Shown piece by piece: positions 1 through 9,951 of a stretch of DNA of 64,000 bases. The notes beneath the pieces are model-generated. The model was not told the origin of the DNA. It did no database searches and worked only from the letters and a program-made list of their open reading frames with translations. The stretch is taken from positions 1 to 64,000 of the forward strand of contig CAXUHB010000013.1 of assembly GCA_964250755.1 (NCBI GenBank), in the 5' to 3' direction. Both the position numbers and the translations under genes were made by a program. Numbering within the stretch: position 1 is the first letter of the stretch; every line of letters begins with the position of its first letter. The DNA comes from DASWOJ01 sp964250755. Lineage in GTDB: Bacteria; Pseudomonadota; Alphaproteobacteria; Acetobacterales; Acetobacteraceae.

Positions 1-54
1 ACATCCGCACCATCTTGGGAATCCCAGGAGTCAACGTCAGAGCGGGTTGGTATT

Positions 55-1056
55 ATGCGATATCTTGCACGCAGGCTGCGCGCTTGCCCCTTCGCAGCCG
101 CGCTGGCGGTGGTCGGAGCGCTGTCCGCGCCCGTTGCTGCCCATGCACAGGGCAGCAGTTGGCCAGGCCGGATCGAGATCCTGCCAGTCCGCTCGCAGAC
201 GCTGCCGGTCGAAGCTTTCCTGCGCGGCGACAAGGCCGGGCCGGAGGTGCTGCTGGGCGGCGAGCTGCGCCTGCCTCTCGGCGCCGCGGGCCGGGTTCCG
301 GCGGTGATCCTGATCCATGGTTCCGGAGGCATCGGGGCTGGCCCCGACATGTGGGCGCACATCTTGAACGAGGCGGGAATCGCCGCCTTCATCCTGGATA
401 GCTTTTCCGGACGCGGCATCGTCTCGACGGTGGAGGATCAGGATCAACTCAATTCTCTCTCGATGACGGTGGACGCCTTCCGGGCGCTCGACGTGCTGGC
501 GGCGCACCCGCGCATACGTCAGGACCGCATCGCCGTCTGGGGCTTCTCGAAAGGGGCGGTGCTGGCCGTTTACTCGGCCGTGGCGCGGTTCCGCGACGCC
601 TTCGGCAGCCGCAACCGCTTCGCCGCCCATGTCGGCTTCTACACGCCCTGCAACATCGCTTACGACGGGGACAGCGGAATGAACGGCGTTCCCATCCGCC
701 TCTACCACGGCAGCAGCGACGATTACGTGAACCCGGCGGCATGCCGAACCCTCCTGGCACGCCTGCAGCCGGCCGGGGTGGACGTCACCCTGACCGAATA
801 CGCGGACAGCCAGCACGGCTTCGATAACCCGTCCTCGCCGTCCCTCGTCTCCGTGCCGAAGGCGCAGAGCACGCGCAACTGCCGACTCAAGGAAGGGCCA
901 GGCGGCACCCTGGTTGAAGCGGACAGCGGACAACCCTACGCGGTCAAGACCGCGGCGTGCGTCGCCATCGGCGCCCACGTCGGCCACAACGCGCAGGCGA
1001 CGGAGGCGGTACGGACCGACGTAATGGCCTTCCTGACCGCGACCCTTCTGCACTAG
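55..1056 (+). CDS. Secreted dienelactone hydrolase-like alpha/beta hydrolase
   Basis: A 333-residue protein with a signal peptide (basic MRYLARR, hydrophobic stretch, cleavage likely after AHAQ near residue 32), so it should act in the periplasm. The alpha/beta-hydrolase features are visible: oxyanion-type HGSGG at residues 88-92, nucleophile elbow GFSKG with Ser165, an acid in SDD near 222, and His254 in the SQHGFD segment. This triad order fits the dienelactone hydrolase family. Four or more cysteines in the C-terminal half could form disulfides. The substrate cannot be told from sequence. It stands alone, with a 247-bp gap before the convergent MarR gene. Confidence 0.85.
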   Translation: MRYLARRLRACPFAAALAVVGALSAPVAAHAQGSSWPGRIEILPVRSQTLPVEAFLRGDKAGPEVLLGGELRLPLGAAGRVPAVILIHGSGGIGAGPDMWAHILNEAGIAAFILDSFSGRGIVSTVEDQDQLNSLSMTVDAFRALDVLAAHPRIRQDRIAVWGFSKGAVLAVYSAVARFRDAFGSRNRFAAHVGFYTPCNIAYDGDSGMNGVPIRLYHGSSDDYVNPAACRTLLARLQPAGVDVTLTEYADSQHGFDNPSSPSLVSVPKAQSTRNCRLKEGPGGTLVEADSGQPYAVKTAACVAIGAHVGHNAQATEAVRTDVMAFLTATLLH

Positions 1057-1303
1057 GCCGTTGCAGGGTGCGCGGTGCAGGGCTGGGCACCAGCGTCTCA
1101 ACCGGCTGTCATCGTCGCCATGCAGGCGGTGTTACAGCAGAGGGGTTTCAGCCCGTCCGTCGGAAGCTTGAGGCCGCCCCAGCTTGCGCGTTGCCGCGTC
1201 CGCTGGGCCGGGATGACCGATACGCCGCCGCCGCCCGGGCACGACCTGTCACAAGCCAGGCCGCGCCCGGGCCTGCCTTGATCAACAAAGAGTTGGGAAC
1301 GCG

Positions 1304-1708
1304 TTATCCGGCGTTGGCCAGCTTCACTGGCGCCTCGGCTCTGCCGCTGCTCCCAACCGGCTTCTTCACCGTGGCCGTCGCTTCCGCCATGATCTCGCGC
1401 AGGTCGCGCAGGAACGCCTGCCCCTTGAGGGTCCGCTGCACGAGGACGCTGCGGCGATCCATCGGATCCACCTTGCGGCGGGCGAGGTCCAGCTCACCCA
1501 GCCTGTCAAGGGCACGGGTGATGGCGGGCTTGGATACGTTCAGGTCGGCGGCCAGGCCGCGGACGGTGTGCGCCGCATCCTGCAGGTAACAGGTCAGAAA
1601 CACGCCAAGCTGGCGCGCCGACAAATCAGGCCCATCCCGGCGCACGAGCGCGACAATCGTGTCACGGAGCACGGTAACGGACTGGTCGGGGGAGAGGGAT
1701 GTTGCCAC
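1304..1708 (-). CDS. MarR family transcriptional regulator
   Basis: A 134-residue winged-helix protein. Residues 30-100 carry the MarR fold: LSARQLGVFLTCYL, then the recognition helix region LNVSKPAITRALDRLGELDL, and the wing with basic DPMDRRSVLVQRT. MarR proteins repress by binding palindromes and release on binding small phenolic ligands. A 14-bp palindrome, GGCATGTTCATGCC, lies 19 bp upstream of the start (1727-1740) and is a natural autoregulatory site. The target gene is unknown; the neighbours on both sides are not obviously linked. Confidence 0.85.
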   Translation of the reverse strand: MATSLSPDQSVTVLRDTIVALVRRDGPDLSARQLGVFLTCYLQDAAHTVRGLAADLNVSKPAITRALDRLGELDLARRKVDPMDRRSVLVQRTLKGQAFLRDLREIMAEATATVKKPVGSSGRAEAPVKLANAG

Positions 1709-1726
1709 GTTAGGTTCCTTTTCAAA

Positions 1727-1740
1727 GGCATGTTCATGCC
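1727..1740. promoter_or_regulatory. Palindrome, candidate MarR operator
   Basis: GGCATG-TT-CATGCC has perfect 6-bp arms around a 2-bp centre and lies 19 bp upstream of the MarR start codon (1708). Position and form fit an autoregulatory operator; that it binds this MarR protein is inference. Confidence 0.45.
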
Positions 1741-1833
1741 GGGGTGCAATGCCGGGGCGAGTTTATTTCAAAGCCCCAGCGGTAACGGGTTGCGCCGATG
1801 CCGTTGCTGACCAGCATATGGTGAATTTCACAG

Positions 1834-1853
1834 GCGTTAACATCAGATAACGC
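1834..1853. promoter_or_regulatory. Interrupted inverted repeat in an AT-rich gap
   Basis: GCGTTA-N8-TAACGC sits in the AT-rich 1780-1920 segment between the MarR gene and the end of the M17 peptidase gene. It could be a second operator or part of the MarR promoter. No matching copy was seen elsewhere in the window. Confidence 0.3.
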
Positions 1854-1920
1854 ATGAGTTAAGAGGCGGAAAGTTCCTGTCTAGTACACCATATCGTCAT
1901 CGTCTCATTTGAGGATATGG

Positions 1921-3336
1921 TTACGCAAGCGCGTTGCACACCCCGCACAACGAAAACAAAGCGCGCAGGCCCAAGGCCTCGCCGCCTTCCGGCCGGCCCG
2001 GACGCGCCGCATCGTTCCAGGCGTAGGTGTCGAGGTGCGCCCAGCGCACACCGGAAGCAACGAACCGTTGCAGGAACAGTGCCGCCGTCACAGCTCCGGC
2101 CATCGGCTTGCTGGACGCGTTGCCCATGTCCGCCACGCTGCTGGCCAGCCACGGGTCGTAGCCCGGCCACAACGGCAGCCGCCACATCGGGTCGTGCGCC
2201 GCCGTGCCCGCCTGCAGCAGGGCCGCGGCCAGGCCATCGTCGGGCGTGAACAGCGCCGGCAGGTCCGGCCCCAGGGCAACTCTCGCCGCACCCGTCAGCG
2301 TCGCCGCATCCAGCAGCAGCGCCGGATGCAGGTCCGACATTTCGGCCAGCAGGTCGCACAGCACCAGCCGCCCCTCGGCGTCGGTGTTGCCGATCTCGAC
2401 GGTCAGGCCGCGCCGGGTCCGCAGCACATCCATCGGGCGCATCGCGCCGCCGGACACCATGTTCTCGGCGCAGCCGATTCGCACCTGCAGGCGCACGGGC
2501 AAGTCGGCCTCCATCACCATCTGCGCCAGCGCCAGCATCAGCGCCGCCCCGCCCATGTCCTTCTTCATCCGCAGCATCCCTGCTGAGGGCTTGAGGTCGT
2601 AGCCGCCGCTGTCGAAGCACACGCCCTTGCCGCACAGCGCCACCAACGGCGCATCCAGCCCGGCCCCGCTGCCGGACCACGCGAACCCCGCCACCTCCGG
2701 CCCCCGCGCGCTGCCCCGGCCCACGGCGGCGATGGCGGGATACTCCCGCTCCAGCATCGCACCGGCGGCATGATGCGGCGCCGCCCCGAATTGGGCGCCC
2801 AGCGCCAAGGTCGCCGCTGCAAGCTCTGCGGGGCCGAGCGCGTTGGCCGGCGCATTGATCAGGTCGCGCGCCATCCAGGTGGCCCGGGCGGCGCACAGGG
2901 CGCCTGGGTGCGCCTCCGCTCCGGCCAGCAGCGCCGGCCCGCGCTTCGGCCGGGCATAGGCCGTGTATTGGTAGGCCCCAAGGCAGAAGCCCAGCACCGC
3001 CGCCTCACCGTCGAAGTTCCCGGCCTCAAGCCGCCACGCCGTCCCATCCGGCAGCGCCATCGGCAGGGCGCCATGCGCCCATGGCGACTGGTCCGCGCCC
3101 AGGCCCAACACCGCACCGGCCACACCGTTCCCGTCCGGCACGAGCATGATCTGTCCCGCCGCCCCGGTGAACCCTGCCGCCGCCAGAAACGCGCCCGCGC
3201 CCGCCGGCAAGGCCGCCATCGCGCCCGCAAGGCCATCCGGACGCACGGACCAAATGGGAAGCGGCGGCGTTCCGGCTGACGATCCCGGCGGCGCAAGGCA
3301 GGTCAGCGCGCGTCCGGTCATGCCGTGTGAATCCAT
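1921..3336 (-). CDS. M17 leucyl aminopeptidase family protein
   Basis: A 471-residue cytosolic metallo-aminopeptidase of the PepA/M17 family, which removes N-terminal residues from peptides using two divalent metals. Seen in the C-terminal half: the metal/substrate loop CGKGVCFDSGGYDLKPS, the lysine-bearing RMKKDMGGAA, and the family signature NTDAEGRL followed by VLCDLLAEM. The first 180 residues are the less conserved N-terminal domain. A second Met at codon 6 (3321) is an equally possible start. The gene is divergent from the SUV3-like helicase, with 132 bp between the start codons. Confidence 0.88.
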   Translation of the reverse strand: MDSHGMTGRALTCLAPPGSSAGTPPLPIWSVRPDGLAGAMAALPAGAGAFLAAAGFTGAAGQIMLVPDGNGVAGAVLGLGADQSPWAHGALPMALPDGTAWRLEAGNFDGEAAVLGFCLGAYQYTAYARPKRGPALLAGAEAHPGALCAARATWMARDLINAPANALGPAELAAATLALGAQFGAAPHHAAGAMLEREYPAIAAVGRGSARGPEVAGFAWSGSGAGLDAPLVALCGKGVCFDSGGYDLKPSAGMLRMKKDMGGAALMLALAQMVMEADLPVRLQVRIGCAENMVSGGAMRPMDVLRTRRGLTVEIGNTDAEGRLVLCDLLAEMSDLHPALLLDAATLTGAARVALGPDLPALFTPDDGLAAALLQAGTAAHDPMWRLPLWPGYDPWLASSVADMGNASSKPMAGAVTAALFLQRFVASGVRWAHLDTYAWNDAARPGRPEGGEALGLRALFSLCGVCNALA

Positions 3337-3468
3337 GAGACTCGAGTCATGTCGGAGGCGTCCTTTCCTGGCTGCGGAACGCTGGAATCCTTAGCGCCGC
3401 CATCCCGCAAGGCAAACCCGATTGTGTAGCGCCGCCCCCGGTCTCGGCCAGGCGTTCCGCTTGCAATA

Positions 3469-5986
<2,518 letters not shown>

Positions 5987-6015
<29 letters not shown>

Positions 6016-6382
6016 GGCCGAAGCCGATGGGTGCGCCCGGTTGAGCGGCGCGGACGACGCCGAGGATCGCGCCTGGCAGCGCCTGGACAAGTGGCTCTGG
6101 TGCGCCCGCTTCATGAAGGCGCGCGCCGACTGCGCCCGCCTGGTGGCGGAAGGCCTGATCCGCATCAACCGCCAGCCGACCGACAAGCCCCACGCCCGCC
6201 TCCGCCCCGGCGACGTCCTGACCCTTCCCCTTCGCGGCGAGGTCCGCGTCATCCGCGTGGTCGCCCTCGCGACCCGCCGCGGCCCGGCGCCGGAAGCGCA
6301 AGGTCTGTACGAGGAGATGGAGGACGCTGCTCCTTCTCCCTCCCCCGGGGTCAAACCGCGAAGCGGTTTACGGTCGGGGTGA
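5987..6382 (+). CDS. S4-domain RNA-binding protein (Hsp15-like)
   Basis: A protein of up to 131 residues with one S4 RNA-binding domain: RLDKWLWCARFMKARADC, then LVAEGLIRINRQ and LRPGDVLTL. Hsp15-type proteins bind stalled 50S subunits carrying nascent chains. As drawn it starts inside the helicase gene; an in-frame TTG at 6041 just upstream of the domain is a good alternative and would place the start after the helicase stop. The C-terminal residues APSPSPGVKP and the rest of the tail are encoded by a dispersed palindromic repeat (6329-6390), so the original stop codon was probably earlier. Confidence 0.85.
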
Positions 6383-6390
6383 GGGGGAGC
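6329..6390. repeat. CTCCCTCTCCC/GGGTGAGGG-type dispersed repeat
   Basis: CTCCTTCTCCCTCCCCCGGG is followed about 25 bp later by GTCGGGGTGAGGGGGAG. The same two-part unit recurs at 46372, 46480, 62212 and, shorter, at 57324 and 62327. Between the halves lies AACCGCGAAGCGGTT, itself a hairpin. It overlaps the 3' end of the S4-domain gene. Confidence 0.6.
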
Positions 6391-6504
6391 AGATCACCGC
6401 GCAACCCACCCCCACCTTGCGCCAGGGGGTGAAAGGATTGCATACCGCCCCACTCTAGCATGTGCCCGGGGCAGCAGCCCCGGATGGGACAAAAGGGGCG
6501 TGCG

Positions 6505-6837
6505 ATGACCTACGTGGTCACCGAGAACTGCATCAAGTGCAAGTACATGGACTGCGTGGAGGTCTGTCCGGTGGACTGCTTCTACGTCGGCGAGAACATG
6601 CTGATGATCCACCCGGACGAGTGCATAGACTGCGGCGTCTGCGAGCCGGAGTGCCCGGCCGAGGCCATCGTCCCGGACAGCGACGACCGCGCTGCCCCTT
6701 GGGCCGAGCGCAACCGCATCTTCTCGACCCAGTGGCCCAACATCGTCCGCAAGGGCACGCCGCCCGACGACGCCGACGAGTGGAAGGACAAGCCGGGCAA
6801 GGAGGCCCTGTTTTCCGACGCTCCCGGCAAGGCGTAG
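6505..6837 (+). CDS. fdxA: 7Fe ferredoxin, copy 1 (canonical)
   Basis: A 110-residue ferredoxin of the Azotobacter FdI/FdxA type with one [3Fe-4S] and one [4Fe-4S] cluster, a cytosolic low-potential electron carrier. All nine cysteines of the family are present: C9, C12, C17, C21, C25, C40, C43, C46, C50 (Met numbered 1). By family knowledge C9, C17 and C50 hold the 3Fe cluster and C21, C40, C43 and C46 the 4Fe cluster, while C25 is the free cysteine next to it. The start ATG at 6505 is chosen because it follows AAAAGGGG at 6491 and matches the other copies. It is the first of three tandem copies. Confidence 0.93.
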   Translation: MTYVVTENCIKCKYMDCVEVCPVDCFYVGENMLMIHPDECIDCGVCEPECPAEAIVPDSDDRAAPWAERNRIFSTQWPNIVRKGTPPDDADEWKDKPGKEALFSDAPGKA

Positions 6838-6920
6838 GGCAAGCACTCGCACCTGAGAACACCAGGCTTGGCTGGGTTAGGGAGCGGTGGCAGGCTGCTG
6901 ACTGAGTAGGGGAGCACGCG

Positions 6921-7253
6921 ATGGCCTACGTCGTGACCGAGAACTGCATCAAGTGCAAGTACATGGACTGCGTGGAGGTGTGTCCGGTGGACGCCTTCTT
7001 CGTGGGCGAGGTCATGCTGGTCATCAACTCGGACGAGTGCATCTGCTGCGGCGTGTGCGAGCCGGAGTGCCCGGCCCAGGCCATCGTTCCCGATGACGAC
7101 CCTCGTGCCGCCCCCTGGGCCGAGCGCAACCTAGTGTTCGCCTCCCAATGGCCCAACGTCATCCGCAAAGGCGTTCCGCCTGATGATGCGGACGAGTGGA
7201 AGGACAAGCCCGGCAAGGCAGCTTTGTTCTCCGGCCAGCCCGGCAGGGCGTAG
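6921..7253 (+). CDS. fdxA: 7Fe ferredoxin, copy 2 (altered cysteines)
   Basis: A 110-residue paralogue of copy 1, 83 bp downstream, with its own GGGGAGC ribosome-binding site. The seven cluster ligands are kept, but two positions differ from the canonical family: the free cysteine next to the 4Fe cluster is Ala25 (PVDAFF), and an extra cysteine appears at 42 (ECICCGVC) where the family usually has Asp. Both changes lie beside the [4Fe-4S] cluster and would be expected to alter its potential or oxidative behaviour; that consequence is inference. Confidence 0.92.
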   Translation: MAYVVTENCIKCKYMDCVEVCPVDAFFVGEVMLVINSDECICCGVCEPECPAQAIVPDDDPRAAPWAERNLVFASQWPNVIRKGVPPDDADEWKDKPGKAALFSGQPGRA

Positions 7254-7337
7254 CACCACCTGAGACACTCCGCCGGTCTATGAGGACGACCGAGCGGCGG
7301 TCTTGGCAGGACGCTTGAGGCATAACAGGGGCGTGCA

Positions 7338-7670
7338 ATGGCCTACGTGGTCACAGGAAGCTGCATCAACTGCAAGTATATGGACTGCGTGGATGCTTGC
7401 CCGGTGGACTGCTTCTACATCGGTGAGAACATGCTGGTGATACATCAGGCCGAGTGCATCCACTGCGCCATATGCGAGCCGGAGTGTCCTGCGGAGGCCA
7501 TCGTACCCGACACTGACGCGGCTGCCGCCCCCTGGGTCGAACGGAACCGCATCTTCTCAGCTTTGTGGCCCAACATCGCCCGCAAGGGCACTCCGCCGCA
7601 TGATGCCGACGACTGGAAGGACAGGCCTGGCAAGGAGGCCCTGTTCTCCGACCAGCCGGGCAAGGCATAG
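7338..7670 (+). CDS. fdxA: 7Fe ferredoxin, copy 3
   Basis: The third tandem paralogue, 110 residues, 84 bp after copy 2 and 83 bp before the GTG codon that opens the carD frame. All nine canonical cysteines are present, including C25. Differences from copy 1 cluster around the metal sites: Asn11 for Lys, Ala20 for Val, and His42 for Asp in ECIHCAIC. The leader AGGGGCGTGCAATG is nearly the same as that of copy 1 (AGGGGCGTGCGATG), pointing to duplication that included the translation signals. Confidence 0.92.
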   Translation: MAYVVTGSCINCKYMDCVDACPVDCFYIGENMLVIHQAECIHCAICEPECPAEAIVPDTDAAAAPWVERNRIFSALWPNIARKGTPPHDADDWKDRPGKEALFSDQPGKA

Positions 7671-7753
7671 GGCACACCGCTTCGTCCGCCACTGGGAGGG
7701 AGGGGCGTGGCAGCCCTGTGATGGCCTGCTCGACATGACGTGGCGGCTTTTTT

Positions 7754-8638
7754 GTGCTATCTCTGCACGGTCAGCCAACGCCCTGCATCCTCCCGGCCAG
7801 CGTCGCGCCGGCCGGCGCAGTGGCTTCCGCCACCACCCACATGCCTGCCGGACCTGGCGGGCCAGGAGTATGCCCGGTGCCCACCAAGCCCGCCGTTGAC
7901 ACCATTTCCGATGAGGCGGCGCCCGACGCCCTGTTGGTTGCGCCTGCCTCACCCCCCGTAGCGGCGCAGGCGGCACCTGCCAAAGCGCCCGAGCCGCAAT
8001 TCCGCTCTCCCCCCAAGATGCCCGGCCACATGCCTGGCATGCACGGCCGCCCCCAGATCGCCCCCCGCGCCATGGCGGCCAAGGAGGACTTCGCCGAGGG
8101 CGACTTCGTCGTCTATCCCACCCACGGCGTCGGCAAGGTCGAACGAATTGCCACGGAGGAGATCGCCGGCCACAAGCTGGAACTGATCCACATCACCTTC
8201 GAAGAGAACCGCATGAAGCTGCGCGTGCCCGTCGCCAAGGCGCGCACCGCAGGCTTGCGGAAGCTGGCCACGCGCAAGCAGTTCGACGACGCTCTGGCTC
8301 TGCTGAAGGGCCGCGCCCGCATCAAGCGCACCATGTGGTCCCGCCGTGCCCAGGAGTACGAGGCCAAGATCAACTCCGGCGACCCCATGGCCATCGCCGA
8401 GGTCGTGCGCGACCTGCACCGCAACGCCGGCCAGCCCGATCAGAGCTTCAGCGAGCGGCAGATCTACGAGGCCGCGATGGACCGCCTGGCCGCCGAGATG
8501 GCCGCCCTGGACGGCACCGACAAGGCAACGGCGGCCACCAAGCTGTCCGACTACCTCAAGACGATCGTCAAGGGCGCCGCGGTCGAGGTGGACGATGCTG
8601 GGGCCGAGGTCGAGCCTGAGGCTGACGAGGCGGAGTAG
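7754..8638 (+). CDS. carD: CarD family transcriptional regulator
   Basis: The CarD/CdnL/TRCF RNA-polymerase-interacting domain is clear: EDFAEGDFVVYPTHGVGKVE starts near residue 111, followed by a helical C-terminal DNA-binding region (KARTAGLRKLATRKQFDDAL) and an acidic tail. CarD proteins bind RNAP beta and stabilise open complexes at rRNA and other promoters. The drawn GTG start gives an N-terminal extension of about 110 Ala/Pro/Met-rich residues; Met30 (7841), Met89 (8018) and Met107 (8072) are alternatives, and the extension may be wholly or partly untranslated. It follows three ferredoxin genes and ends before a strong hairpin. Confidence 0.88.
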   Translation: MLSLHGQPTPCILPASVAPAGAVASATTHMPAGPGGPGVCPVPTKPAVDTISDEAAPDALLVAPASPPVAAQAAPAKAPEPQFRSPPKMPGHMPGMHGRPQIAPRAMAAKEDFAEGDFVVYPTHGVGKVERIATEEIAGHKLELIHITFEENRMKLRVPVAKARTAGLRKLATRKQFDDALALLKGRARIKRTMWSRRAQEYEAKINSGDPMAIAEVVRDLHRNAGQPDQSFSERQIYEAAMDRLAAEMAALDGTDKATAATKLSDYLKTIVKGAAVEVDDAGAEVEPEADEAE

Positions 8639-8705
8639 CCGCTGCGCGGCCGGCACCGCCGAGCGTCTCCCCGGGCAAGTCCTGCCGGATAGACCTTGCA
8701 CGGTC

Positions 8706-8749
8706 CTAGAACACGTCCGGCGCAGATAGATGCGCCGGACGTGTTCTAG
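8706..8749 (+). terminator. Perfect 19-bp stem-loop after carD
   Basis: CTAGAACACGTCCGGCGCA, a 6-nt loop GATAGA, then the exact complement TGCGCCGGACGTGTTCTAG. It lies 67 bp after the carD stop. Downstream is only mildly T-rich (AGTTGTTGCGTTT), so it may act as a weak intrinsic terminator or a transcript-end stabiliser. Confidence 0.6.
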
Positions 8750-8851
8750 TTGTTGCGTTTGCGGGCGTTTGTCCGACCCAACCAAAGCCGTTCGTTCCGA
8801 ACATGCTCCAGCCGCTCCGCCTGGGCACGTCCCGGCAAGCGTCCGGGTAAG

Positions 8852-8881
8852 AAAAAAGCCCCGGGGATTGCTTCCCGGGGC
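8852..8881 (-). terminator. Rho-independent terminator of the BI-1 gene
   Basis: Read on the minus strand: GCCCCGGG-N8-CCCGGGGC followed by TTTTTTC, 21 bp past the stop codon at 8903. This is a textbook stem plus U-tract. Confidence 0.85.
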
Positions 8882-8902
8882 CTCGCTCGTCAGCCTGTGA
8901 CC

Positions 8903-9673
8903 TTAGTTGTTGCTGTTGCGCCCGCCGAAGAGCTGCAGCAGCAAGGTGAACAGGTTGATGAAGTTGAGGTAAAGCTGGAGTGCGTCGAACACGCTGCGCT
9001 TGGCTGCGGCGTCGCTGCCGGCCGCATACGAATACTCCAGGTAGTCCGCCTTGATCCGCTGCGTGTCGTAGGCCGTGAAGCCGACGAAGATCAGCACGCC
9101 CACGACGCTTATGATCAGCTGCGTGATGCCGCTGCCAACGAAGGCGTTGACCAGCGACGCAATGATGATCCCGATCAGGCCCATCATCAGGAAGCTGCCC
9201 ATGCCCGTCAGGTCGCGTTTGGTCGTGTAGCCCCATGCACTCATGGCCGCGAAGGTGCCGGCAGTGATGAAGAACACCTGGGTGATGCTGCCCAGCTGAT
9301 ACTTGATGAAGATGCTCGACAGCGAAGCACCCATCGCAGCGGCAAACGCCCAGAACAAGGCTTGGGTCGTCGTGCGGGATAGCCGGTTGATGCCAAAGCT
9401 CATCACCAGCACGAACGCCAGCGGCGCGAAGATCGCCGCCATGCCCAATCCGGTCGCTTGTGGAACCTTGAAGCCGCTTCTCGTGTAAGCGTCCACCCAG
9501 AAGAGGGTCCTGACGCTATCCACGCTGAAAATGCCGTAGGCGACGATGCCGGTCAGTACCAGGCCCGACGTCATCCAATTGTAAACCCGCAGCATGTAGC
9601 CGCGTAGCCCAACGTCAATGTCGCCGGCCGATACGGTGGCCGGCGCATAAGTCCGGTCAGGTAGGAAGGCCAT
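8903..9673 (-). CDS. Bax inhibitor-1 / YccA family membrane protein
   Basis: A 256-residue protein with about seven hydrophobic segments, typical of the BI-1 (TMBIM) family of calcium-leak or stress-modulating inner-membrane proteins. The C-terminal signature is present: FVGFTAYDTQRIKADY, then DALQLYLNFINLFTLLLQL. The aspartate of YDTQ is kept; the second acidic position found in many members of the last helix (LYLDFINLF) is Asn here. The start is set at 9673 because AAGGACAGAGCT precedes that ATG and the family begins there; the frame stays open 83 codons upstream without homology. A good terminator follows. Confidence 0.9.
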   Translation of the reverse strand: MAFLPDRTYAPATVSAGDIDVGLRGYMLRVYNWMTSGLVLTGIVAYGIFSVDSVRTLFWVDAYTRSGFKVPQATGLGMAAIFAPLAFVLVMSFGINRLSRTTTQALFWAFAAAMGASLSSIFIKYQLGSITQVFFITAGTFAAMSAWGYTTKRDLTGMGSFLMMGLIGIIIASLVNAFVGSGITQLIISVVGVLIFVGFTAYDTQRIKADYLEYSYAAGSDAAAKRSVFDALQLYLNFINLFTLLLQLFGGRNSNN

Positions 9674-9951
9674 AGCTCTCTGTCCTTCAAGAAGGGGCGG
9701 GATGCCCCGTGCCACGTATGTTGGCTGAAACCTTTGCTGGATCAAGCGGATTCGGCAATCCAGCTCTGCATTCCCCGCGCTGGACAGCCCCAGCCCAAGG
9801 TCGGCCGCTGCCCCCACTATTGCGGAGAGCGTGGCGGCGCGGCAGTCCCGGACGGCTGACTCCGCCCTTGCAGCCCCTGGATGGCCACGCCTCAGAGACG
9901 TTTCGCAACGACGGCGATCCACCTCGGTGACTGACGCATAGAGCTACGGCC

